From contig OY987232.1 in NCBI GenBank assembly GCA_963920705.1, forward strand, positions 3,224,001-3,288,000: a DNA stretch of 64,000 nt. Reading direction: 5' to 3'. The notes beneath the pieces were generated by a model. That model did no database searches. It worked only from the letters and a program-made list of their open reading frames with translations, and was not told where the DNA came from. This document shows, piece by piece, positions 24,090-35,952 of the stretch; positions within the stretch are counted from its first letter, which is position 1; each line of letters begins with the position of its first letter. The stretch comes from Odiellus spinosus (Eukaryota > Arthropoda > Arachnida > Opiliones > Phalangiidae). The position numbers and the translations under genes are program-made.

Positions 24090-27000
24090 AACGTTTTGGC
24101 AATTTAGACAAAACCAAAGTCATTCGAAAGAGCAAATAATGGACAGTCTAAATTATAAGAGTTTTCAAAAATCCGTTTAAAAACAAGAAAAATATGGCCA
24201 ATTCAAGAAATCATACAATATCAAAATAGTCAAATTTCAGATTTTAAAAATTCGCTTTTTGATATTAGATGTTTTTTGAATTGGCCATATTTTCCATGTT
24301 TTTCAACGGATTTTCCAAAATTCTTGTTTTTTAGATAGACCAATATTTGTTCTTTTGATTGGTGTTGATTTTGTCTAAATCGCTTAAAAATCAAATGTTT
24401 TGTGTCCATTTGAATCCAATAATCTTTGATTTTTAAGCGTTTTTGCTTAATTTTAGCCCATTTTATATTTGTCACGTTTTGGCAATTTATACAAAACCAA
24501 AGTCATTCGAAAGAGCAAATAATGGACAGTCTAAATTATAAGAGTTTTCAAAAATCCGTTTAAAAACAAGAAAAATATGGCCAATTCAAGAAATCATACA
24601 ATATCAAAATAGTCAAATTTCAGATTTTAAAAATTCGCTTTTTGATATTAGATGTTTTTTTGAATTGGCCATATTTTCCATGGTTTTACACGTATTTTCC
24701 AAAACTCTTGTTTTTTAGATAGACCAATATTTGGTCTTTCGATTGGTGTTGATTTTGTCAAAATCGCTTAAAAATAAAATGTTTTGTGTCTATTTGAATC
24801 CAATAATCTTTGATTTTTAACCGTTTTTGCTTATTTTAGCCCATTTTATATTTGTCACGTTTTGGCAATTTAGACAAAACCAAAGTCATTCGAAAGAGCA
24901 AATAATGAACAGTCTAAATAAAAAGAGTTTTCAAAAATCCGTTTAAAAACAAGAAAAATATGGCCAATTCAAAAATCATACAATATCAAAATAGTCAAAT
25001 TTCAGATTTTAAAAATTCGCTTTTTGATATTAGATTTTTTTTGAATTGGCCATATTTTCCATGCTTTTCAACGGATTTTCCAAAATTCTTGTTTTTTAGA
25101 TAGACCAATATTTGTTCTTTTGATTGGTGTTGAATTTGTCTAAATCGCTTAAAAATCAAATGTTTTGTGTCCATTTGAATCCAATAATCTTTGTTTTTTA
25201 AGCGTTTTTGCTTAATTTTAACCAATTTTATATTCGTCACGTTTTGGCAATTTAGACAAAACCAAAGTCATTCGAAAAAGCAATTAATGGTCAGTCTAAA
25301 TTATAAGAGTTTTCAAAAATTCGTTGAAAAACAAGAAAAATATGGCCAATTCAAGAAATCATACAATATCAAAATAGTCAAATTTCAGATTTTAAAAATT
25401 CGCTTTTTGATATTAGATGTTTTTTTGAATTGGCCATATTTTCCATGTTTTTCAACGGATTTTCCAAAACTCTTGTTTTTTAGATAGACCAATAATGGCT
25501 CTTTCGAACGGTGTTCATTTTGTCTAAATCGCTTAAAAACAAATGTTTTGTGTCCATTTGAATCCAATAATCTCTGATTTTTAAGCGTTTTTGCTTAATT
25601 TTAACCAATTTTATATTTGTCACGTTTTGGCAATTTAGACAAAACCAAAGTCATTCGAAAGAGCAAATAATGGACAGTCTAAATTATAAGAGTTTTCAAA
25701 AATCCCTTTAAAAACAAGAAAAATATGGCCAATTCAAGAAATCATACAATATCAAAAAAAAAATTTTCAGATTTTAAAAATTCGCTTTTTGATATTAGAT
25801 GTTTTTTTGAATTGGCCATATTTTCCATGGTTTTACACGTATTTTCCAAAACTCTTGTTTTTAGATAGACCAATATTTGCTCTTTCGATTGGTGTTGATT
25901 TTGTCAAAATCGCTTAAAAATCAAATGTTTTGTGTCCATTTGAATCCAATAATCTTTGATTTTTAACCGTTTTTGCTTAATTTTAACCAATTTTATATTC
26001 GTAACGTTTTGGCAATTTAGACAAAACCAAAGTCATTCGAAAGAGCAAATAATGGACAGTCTAAATTATAAGAGTTTTCAAAAATCCGTTTAAAAACAAG
26101 AAAAATATGGCCAATTCAAGAAATCATACAATATCAAAATAGTCAAATTTCAGATTTTAAAAATTCGCTTTTTGATATTAGATGTTTTTTGAATTGGCCA
26201 TATTTTCCATGTTTTTCAACGGATTTTCCAAAATTCTTGTTTTTTAGATAGACCAATATTTGTTCTTTTGATTGGTGTTGATTTTGTCTAAATCGCTTAA
26301 AAATCAAATGTTTTGTGTCCATTTGAATCCAATAATCTTTGATTTTTAAGCGTTTTTGCTTAATTTTAGCCCATTTTATATTTGTCACGTTTTGGCAATT
26401 TATACAAAACCAAAGTCATTCGAAAGAGCAAATAATGGACAGTCTAAATTATAAGAGTTTTCAAAAATCCGTTTAAAAACAAGAAAAATATGGCCAATTC
26501 AAGAAATCATACAATATCAAAATAGTCAAATTTCAGATTTTAAAAATTCGCTTTTTGATATTAGATGTTTTTTTGAATTGGCCATATTTTCCATGGTTTT
26601 ACACGTATTTTCCAAAACTCTTGTTTTTTAGATAGACCAATATTTGGTCTTTCGATTGGTGTTGATTTTGTCAAAATCGCTTAAAAATCAAATGTTTTGT
26701 GTCTATTTGAATCCAATAATCTTTGATTTTTAACCGTTTTTGCTTATTTTAGCCCATTTTATATTTGTCACGTTTTGGCAATTTAGACAAAACCAAAGTC
26801 ATTCGAAAGAGCAAATAATGAACAGTCTAAATAAAAAGAGTTTTCAAAAATCCGTTTAAAAACAAGAAAAATATGGCCAATTCAAAAATCATACAATATC
26901 AAAATAGTCAAATTTCAGATTTTAAAAATTCGCTTTTTGATATTAGATTTTTTTTGAATTGGCCATATTTTCCATGCTTTTCAACGGATTTTCCAAAATT

Positions 27001-27534
27001 CTTGTTTTTTAGATAGACCAATATTTGTTCTTTTGATTGGTGTTGATTTTGTCTAAATCGCTTAAAAATCAAATGTTTTGTGTCCATTTGAATCCAATAA
27101 TCTGTGTTTTTTAAGCGTTTTTGCTTAATTTTAACCAATTTTATATTCGTCACGTTTTGGCAATTTAGACAAAACCAAAGTCATTCGAAAAAGCAATTAA
27201 TGGTCAGTCTAAATTATAAGAGTTTTCAAAAATTCGTTGAAAAACAAGAAAAATATGGCCAATTCAAGAAATCATACAATATCAAAATAGTCAAATTTCA
27301 GATTTTAAAAATTCGCTTTTTGATATTAGATGTTTTTTTGAATTGGCCATATTTTCCATGTTTTTCAACGGATTTTCCAAAACTCTTATTTTTTAGATAG
27401 ACCAATAATGGCTCTTCCGATTGGTATTGATTTTGTCTAAATCGCTTAAAAATCAAATGTTTTGTGTCCATTTGAATCCAATAATCTTTGATTTTTAAGC
27501 GTTTTTGCTTAATTTTAGCCCATTTTATATTTGT
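23708..27534. repeat. Block 8: five-monomer (1913 bp) duplication carrying an L2 monomer
   Basis: Starts and types: 23708 C, 24090 A, 24473 C, 24856 A-prime, 25238 L2/B, then 25621 C, 26003 A, 26386 C, 26769 A-prime, 27151 L2 with a mixed right arm. All five pairs are exactly 1913 bp apart. Shared private marks include the A-run in the first member and AAATAAAAAGAG at the start of the A-prime members. The fifth members differ in the right arm: the second copy has CTTATTTTTTAG and AATAATGGCTCTTCCG. Confidence 0.8.
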
Positions 27535-30500
27535 CACGTTTTGGCAATTTAGACAAAACCAAAGTCATTCGAAAGAGCAAATAATGGACAGTCTAAATAA
27601 TAAGTTTTCAAAAATCCGTTTAAAAACAAGAAAAATATGGCCAATTCAAGAAATCATACAATATAAAAATAGTCAAATTTCAGATTTTAAAAATTCGCTT
27701 TTTGATATTAGATGTTTTTTTGAATTGGCCATATTTTCCATGGTTTTACACGTATTTTCAAAAACTCTTGTTTTTTAGATAGACCAATATTTGTTCTTTC
27801 GATTGGTATTGATTTTGTCTAAATCGCTTAAAAATCAAATGTTTTGTGTCCATTTGAATCCAATAATCTTTGATTTTTAACCGTTTTTGCTTATTTAGCC
27901 CATTTTATATTTGTCAAGTTTTGGCAATTTAGACAAAACCAAAGTCATTCGAAAGAGCAAATAATGGACAGTCTAAATTATAAGAGTTTTCAAAAATCCG
28001 TTTAAAAACAAGAAAAATATGGCCAATTCAAAAATCATACAATATCAAAATAGTCAAATTTCAGATTATAAAAATTCGCTTTTTGATATTAGATGTTTTT
28101 TGAATTGGCCATAATTTCCATGTTTTTTAACGGATTTTCCAAAACTCTTGTTTTTTAGATAGACCAATATTGGCTCTTTCGATTGGTATTGATTTTGTCT
28201 AAATCGCTTAAAAATCAAATGTTTTGTGTCCATTTGAATCCAATAATCTTTGATTTTTAACCGTTTTTGCTTATTTTAGCCCATTTTATATTTGTCACGT
28301 TTTGGCAATTTAGACAAAACCAAAGTCATTCGAAAGAGCAAATATTGGACAGTCTAAATAATAAGAGTTTTCAAAAATCCGTTTAAAAACAAGAAAAATA
28401 TGGCCAATTCAAAAATCATACAATATCAAAATAGTCAAATTTCAGATTTTAAAAATTCGCTTTTTGATATTAGATTTTTTTTGAATTGGCCATATTTTCC
28501 ATGTTTTTCAGCGGATTTTCCAAAACTCTTGTTTTTTAGATAGACCAATATTGGCTCTTTCGATTGGTATTGATTTTGTCTAAATCGCTTGAAAATCAAA
28601 TGTTTTGTGTCAATTGAATCCAATAATCTTTGATTTTAAGCGTTTTTGCTTAATTTTAGCCCATTTTATATTTGTTACGTTTTGGCAATTTAGACAAAAC
28701 CAAAGTCATTCGAAAGAGAAAATAATGGACACTCTAAATAATAAGAGGTTTCAAAAATCCGTTTAAAAACAAGAAAAATATGGCTAATTCAAGAAATCAT
28801 ACAATATCAAAATAGTCAAATTTCAGATTTTAAAAATTCGCTTTTTGATATTAGATGTTTTTTGAATTGGCCATATTTTCCATGGTTTTACACGTATTTT
28901 CAAAAACTCTTGTTTTTTAGATAGACCAATATTTGCTCTTTCGATTGGTGTTGATTTTGTCTAAATCGCTTAAAAATCAAATGTTTTGTGTCCATTTGAA
29001 TCCAATAATCTTTGATTTTTTACCGTTTTTGCTTATTTAGCCCATTTTATATTAGTCACGTTTTGGCAATTTAACAAAACCAAAGTCATTCGAAAGAGCA
29101 AATAATGGACAGTCTAAATTATAAGAGTTTTCAAAAATCCGTTTAAAAACAAGAAAAATATGGCCAATTCAAGAAATCATACAATATCAAAATAGTCAAA
29201 TTTCAGATTTTAAAAATTCGCTTTTTGATATTAGATGTTTTTTTGAATTGGCCATATTTTCCATGGTTTTACACGTATTTTCCAAAACTCTTGTTTTTTA
29301 GATAGACCAATATTTGGTCTTTCGATTGGTGTTGATTTTGTCAAAATCGCTTAAAAATCAAATGTTTTGTGTCTATTTGAATCCAATAATCTTTGATTTT
29401 TAACCGTTTTTGCTTATTTTAGCCCATTTTATATTTGTCACGTTTTGGCAATTTAGACAAAACCAAAGTCATTCGAAAGAGCAAATAATGAACAGTCTAA
29501 ATAATAAGAGTTTTCAAAAATCCGTTTAAAAACAAGAAAAATATGGCCAATTCAAAAATCATACAATATCAAAATAGTCAAATTTCAGATTTTAAAAATT
29601 CGCTTTTTGATATTAGATTTTTTTTGAATTGGCCATATTTTCCATGCTTTTCAACGGATTTTCCAAAATTCTTGTTTTTTAGATAGACCAATATTTGTTC
29701 TTTTGATTGGTGTTGATTTTGTCTAAATCGCTTAAAAATCAAATGTTTTGTGTCCATTTGAATCCAATAATCTTTGTTTTTTAAGCGTTTTTGCTTAATT
29801 TTAACCAATTTTATATTCGTCACGTTTTGGCAATTTAGACAAAACCAAAGTCATTCGAAAAAGCAATTAATGGTCAGTCTAAATTATAAGAGTTTTCAAA
29901 AATTCGTTGAAAAACAAGAAAAATATGGCCAATTCAAGAAATCATACAATTTCAAAATAGTCAAATTTCAGATTTTAAAAATTCGCTTTTTGATATTAGA
30001 TGTTTTTTTGAATTGGCCATATTTTCCATGTTTTTCAACGGATTTTCCAAAACTCTTGTTTTTTAGATAGATCAATAATGGCTCTTCCGATTGGTATTGA
30101 TTTTGTCTAAATCGCTTAAAAATCAAATGTTTTGTGTCCATTTGAATCCAATAATCTTTGATTTTTAAGCGTTTTTGCTTAATTTTAGCCCATTTTATAT
30201 TTGTCACGTTTTGGCAATTTAGACAAAACCAAAGTCATTCGAAAGAGCAAATAATGGACAGTCTAAATAATAAGAGTTTTCAAAAATCCGTTTAAAAACA
30301 AGAAAAATATGGCCAATTCAAGAAATCATACAATATCAAAATAGTCAAATTTCAGATTTTAAAAATTCGATTTTTGATATTAGATGTTTTTTTGAATTGG
30401 CCATATTTTCCATGTTTTTCAACGGATTTTCCAAAACTCTTGTTTTTTAGATAGATCAATATTGGCTCTTTCGAACGGTGTTCATTTGGTCTAAATCGCA

Positions 30501-31356
30501 TAAAAAACAAATGTTTTGTGTCCATTTGAATCCAATAATCTCTGATTTTTAAGCGTTTTTGCTTAATTTTAACCAATTTTATATTTGTCACGTTTTGGCA
30601 ATTTAGACAAAACCAAAGTCATTCGAAAGAGCAAATAATGGACAGTCTAAATTATAAGAGTTTTCAATAATCCGTTTAAAAACAAGAAAAATATGGCCAA
30701 TTCAAGAAATCATACAATATCAAAATAGTCAAATTTCAGATTTTAAAAATTAGCTTTTTGATATTAGATGTTTTTTTGAATTGGCCATATTTTCCATGTT
30801 TTTCAATGTATTTTCCAAAACTCTTGTTTTTTAGATAGACCAATATTTGCTCTTTCGATTGGTGTTGATTTTGTCCAAATCGCTTAAAAATCAAATGTTT
30901 TGTGTCCATTTGAATCCAATAATCTTTGATTTTTAACCGTTTTTGCTTAATTTTAACCAATTTTATATTCGTCACGTTTTGGCAATTTAGACAAAACCAA
31001 AGTCATTCGAAAAAGCAATTAATGGTCAGTCTAAATTATAAGAGTTTTCAAAAATTCGTTGAAAAACAAGACAAATATGGCCAATTCAAGAAATCATACA
31101 ATATCAAAATAGTCAAATTTCAGATTTTAAAAATTCGCTTTTTGATATTAGATGTTTTTTTGAATTGGCCATATTTTCCATGTTTTTCAACGGATTTTCC
31201 AAAACTCTTGTTTTTTAGATAGATCAATAATGGCTCTTCCGATTGGTATTGATTTTGTCTAAATCGCTTAAAAATCAAATGTTTTGTGTCCATTTGAATC
31301 CAATAATCTTTGATTTTTAAGCGTTTTTGCTTAATTTTAGCCCATTTTATATTTGT
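27535..31356. repeat. Block 9: mosaic with a seven-monomer (2670 bp) partial duplication of block 8
   Basis: Starts and types: 27535 C, 27915 D-like, 28296 D, 28676 C, 29057 C, 29439 A-prime, 29821 L2 mixed, 30205 B, 30589 C-like, 30973 L2 mixed. Copies 29057, 29439 and 29821 repeat 26386, 26769 and 27151 at a shift of 2670-2671. The L2 mixed monomer at 29821 recurs at 30973 (shift 1152), sharing GATAGATCAATAATGG. The first D copies of the window are here (27915, 28296), recognised by TTTTTCAGCGG or a near variant with TTCGATTGGTATTG. The copy at 28296 combines a D right arm with an A-prime T tract. Confidence 0.65.
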
Positions 31357-33663
31357 CACGTTTTGGCAATTTAGACAAAACCAAAGTCATTCGAAAGAGC
31401 AAATAATGGACAGTCTAAATAATAAGAGTTTTCAAAAATCCGTTTAAAAACAAGAAAAATATGGCCAATTCAAGAAATCATACAATATCAAAATAGTCAA
31501 ATTTCAGATTTTAAAAATTCGCTTTTTGATATTAGATGTTTTTTTTTGAATTGGCCATATTTTCCATGGTTTTACACGTATTTTCAAAAACTCTTGTTTT
31601 TTAGATAGACCAATATTTGCTCTTTCGATTGGTGTTGATTTTGTCAAAATCACTTAAAAATCAAATGTTTTGTGTCCATTTGAATCCAATAATCTTTGAT
31701 TTTTAACCGTTTTTGCTTAATTTTAACCAATTTTATATTCGTAACGTTTTGGCAATTTAGACAAAACCAAAGTCATTCGAAAAAGCAATTAATGGTCAGT
31801 CTAAATTATAAGAGTTTTCAAAAATTCGTTGAAAAACAAGAAAAATATGGCCAGTTCAAAAAATCATACAATATCAAAATAGTCAAATTTCAGATTTTAA
31901 AAATTCGCTTTTTGATATTAGATGTTTTTTTGAATTGGCCATATTTTCCATGTTTTTCAACGGATTTTCCAAAATTCTTGTTTTTTAGATAGACCAATAT
32001 TTGTTCATTTGATTGGTGTTGATTTTGTCTAAATCGCTTAAAAATCAAATGTTTTGTGTCCATTTGAATCCAATAATCTTTGTTTTTTAAGCGTTTTTGC
32101 TTAATTTTAACCAATTTTATATTTGTCATGTTTTGGCAATTTATACAAAACCAAAGTCATTCGAAAGAGCAAATAATGGACAGTCTAAATTATAAGAGTT
32201 TTCAAAAATCCGTTTAAAAACAAGAAAAATATGGCCAATTCAAGAAATCATACAATATCAAAATAGTCAAATTTCAGATTTTAAAAATTCGCTTTTTGAT
32301 ATTAGATGTTTTTTTGAATTGGCCATATTTTCCATGGTTTTACTCGTATTTTCCAAAACTCTTGTTTTTTAGATAGACCAATATTTGCTCTTTCGATTGG
32401 TGTTGATTTTGTCAAAATCGCTTAAAAATCAAATGTTTTGTGTCCATTTGAATCCAATAATCTTTGATTTTTAACCGTTTTTGCTTAATTTTAGCCCATT
32501 TTATATTTGTCACGTTTTGGCAATTTAGACAAAACCAAAGTCATTCGAAAGAGCAAATAATGGACAGTCTAAATAATAAAAGTTTTCAAAAATCCGTTTA
32601 AAAACAAGAAAAATATGGCCAATTCAAGAAATCATACAATATCAAAATAGTCAAATTTCAGATTTTAAAAATTCGCTTTTTGATATTAGATGTTTTTTTT
32701 TTGAATTGGCCATATTTTCCATGGTTTTACACGTATTTTCAAAAACTCTTGTTTTTTAGATAGACCAATATTTGCTCTTTCGATTGGTATTGATTTTGTA
32801 TAAATCGCTTAAAAATGAAATGTTTTGTGTCCATTTGAATCCAATAAATCTTTGATTTTTAACCGTTTTTGCTTATTTAGCCCATTTTATATTTGTCACG
32901 TTTTGGCAATTTAGACAAAACCAAAGTCATTCGAAAGAGCAAATAATGGACAGTCTAAATTATAAGAGTTTTCAAAAATCCGTTTAAAAACAAGAAAAAT
33001 ATGGCCAATTCAAGAAATCATACAATATCAAAATAGTCAAATTTCAGATTTTAAAAATTCGCTTTTTGATATTAGATGTTTTTTTGAATTGGCCATATTT
33101 TCCATGGTTTTACACGTATTTTCCAAAACTCTTGTTTTTTAGATAGACCAATATTTGCTCTTTCCATTGGTGTTGATTTTGTCAAAATCGCTTAAAAATC
33201 AAATGTTTTGTGTCCATTTGAATCCAATAATCTTTGATTTTTAACCGTTTTTGCTTAATTTTAACCAATTTTATATTCGTAACGTTTTGGCAATTTAGAC
33301 AAAACCAAAGTCATTCGAAAAAGCAATTAATGGTCAGTCTAAATTATAAGAGTTTTCAAAAATTCGTTGAAAAACAAGAAAAATATGGCCAGTTCAAAAA
33401 ATCATACAATATCAAAATAGTCAAATTTCAGATTTTAAAAATTCGCTTTTTGATATTAGATGTTTTTTTGAATTGGCCATATTTTCCATGGTTTTACACG
33501 TATTTTCCAAAACTCTTGTTTTTTAGATAGACCAATATTTGGTCTTTCGATTGGTGTTGATTTTGTCAAAATCGCTTAAAAATCAAATGTTTTGTGTCTA
33601 TTTGAATCCAATAATCTTTGATTTTTAACCGTTTTTGCTTATTTTAGCCCATTTCATATTTGT
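31357..33663. repeat. Block 10: C monomers with interspersed L2 copies
   Basis: Starts and types: 31357 C, 31743 L2/A, 32127 C, 32511 C, 32897 C, 33281 L2/C. The pair 31743, 32127 closely matches 14130, 14514 at its shared GTAACG, CCAGTTCAAAAAATC and TTCATTTGATTGG marks, at a distance of 17,613 bp, although few copies between them carry these marks. The copy at 31743 is the last ordinary type A right arm in the window. Confidence 0.7.
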
Positions 33664-35952
33664 CACGTTTTGGCAATTTAGACAAAACCAAAGTCATTCG
33701 AAAGAGCAAATAATGAACAGTCTAAATAATAAGAGTTTTCAAAAATCCGTTTAAAAACAAGAAAAATATGGCCAATTCAAAAATCATACAATATCAAAAT
33801 AGTCAAATTTCAGATTTTAAAAATTCGCTTTTTGATATTAGATTTTTTTTGAATTGGCAATATTTTCCATGCTTTTCAACGGAGTTTCCAAAATTCTTGT
33901 TTTTTAGATAGACCAATATTTGTTCTTTTGATTGGTGTTGATTTTGTCTAAATCGCTTAAAAATCAAATGTTTTGTGTCCATTTGAATCCAATAATCTTT
34001 GTTTTTTAAGCGTTTTTGCTTAATTTTAACCAATTTTATATTCGTCACGTTTTGGCAATTTAGACAAAACCAAAGTCATTCGAAAAAGCAATTAATGGAC
34101 AGTCTAAATTATAAGATTTTTCAAAAATTCGTTGAAAAACAAGAAAAATATGGCCAATTCAAGAAATACAATATCAAAATAGTCAAATTTCAGATTTTAA
34201 AAATTCGCTTTTTGATATTAGATTTTTTTGAATTGGCAATATTTTCCATGCTTTTCAACGGAGTTTCCAAAATTCTTGTTTTTTAGATAGACCAATATTT
34301 GTTCTTTTGATTGGTGTTGATTTTGTCTAAATCGCTTAAAAATCAAATGTTTTGTGTCCATTTGAATCCAATAATCTTTGTTTTTTAAGCGTTTTTGCTT
34401 AATTTTAACCAATTTTATATTCGTCACGTTTTGGCAATTTAGACAAAACCAAAGTCATTCGAAAAAGCAATTAATGGACAGTCTAAATTATAAGATTTTT
34501 CAAAAATTCGTTGAAAAACAAGAAAAATATGGCCAATTCAAGAAATACAATATCAAAATAGTCAAATTTCAGATTTTAAAAATTCGCTTTTTGATATTAG
34601 ATTTTTTTTGAATTGGCCATATTTTCCATGCTTTTCAACGGATTTTCCAAAATTCTTGTTTTTTAGATAGACCAATATTTGTGCTTTTGATTGGTGTTGA
34701 TTTTGTCTAAATCGCTTAAAAATCAAATGTTTTGTGTCCATTTGAATCCAATAATCTTTGTTTTTTAAGCGTTTTTGCTTAATTTTAACCAATTTTATAT
34801 TCGTCACGTTTTGGCAATTTAGACAAAACCAAAGTCATTCGAAAAAGCAATTAATGGTCAGTCTAAATTATAAGAGTTTTCAAAAATTCGTTGAAAAACA
34901 AGAAAAATATGGCCAATTCAAGAAATCATACAATATCAAAATAGTCAAATTTCAGATTTTAAAAATTAGCTTTTTGATATTAGATGTTTTTTTGAATTGG
35001 CCATATTTTCCATGTTTTTCAACGGATTTTCCAAAACTCTTGTTTTTTAGATAGACCAATATTGGCTCTTTCGAACGGTGTTCATTTTGTCTAAATCGCT
35101 TAAAAATCAAATGTTTTGTGTCCATTTGAATCCAATAATCTTTGTTTTTTAAGCGTTTTTGCTTAATTTTAACCAATTTTATATTCGTCACGTTTTGGCA
35201 ATTTAGACAAAACCAAAGTCATTCGAAAAAGCAATTAATGGTCAGTCTAAATTATAAGAGTTTTCAAAAATTCGTTGAAAAACAAGAAAAATATGGCCAA
35301 TTCAAGAAATCATACAATATCAAAATAGTCAAATTTCAGATTTTAAAAATTAGCTTTTTGATATTAGATGTTTTTTTGAATTGGCCATATTTTCCATGTT
35401 TTTCAACGGATTTTCCAAAACTCTGGTTTTTTAGATAGACCAATATTGGCTCTTTCGAACGGTGTTCATTTTGTCTAAATCGCATAAAAAACAAATGTTT
35501 TGTGTCCATTTGAATCCAATAATCTCTGATTTTTAAGCGTTTTTGCTTAATTTTAACCAATTTTATATTTGTCACGTTTTGGCAATTTAGACAAAACCAA
35601 AGTCATTCGAAAAAGCAATTAATGGACAGTCTAAATTATAAGAGTTTTCAAAAATTCGTTGAAAAACAAGAAAAATATGGCCAATTCAAGAAATACAATA
35701 TCAAAATAGTCAAATTTCAGATTTTAAAAATTCGCTTTTTGATATTAGATTTTTTTTGAATTGGCCATATTTTCCATGCTTTTCAACGGATTTTCCAAAA
35801 TTCTTGTTTTTTAGATAGACCAATATTTGTTCTTTTGATTGGTGTTGATTTTGTCTAAATCGCTTAAAAATCAAATGTTTTGTGTCCATTTGAATCCAAT
35901 AATCTTTGTTTTTTAACCGTTTTTGCTTAATTTTAACCAATTTTATACTCGT
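33664..35952. repeat. Block 11: tandemly duplicated single monomers, 379-384 bp
   Basis: Starts and types: 33664 A-prime, 34046 L2/A-prime (379 bp), 34425 L2/A-prime (380 bp), 34805 L2/B, 35189 L2/B, 35573 L2/A-prime. The copies at 33664 and 34046 share GGCAATATTTTCC and GGAGTTTCC, found nowhere else. The copies at 34046, 34425 and 35573 have AAGAAATACAATATC, having lost TCAT. The copies at 34805 and 35189 share AAATTAGCTTTTTG and are adjacent at 384 bp. These are single-monomer tandem duplications. Confidence 0.75.
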
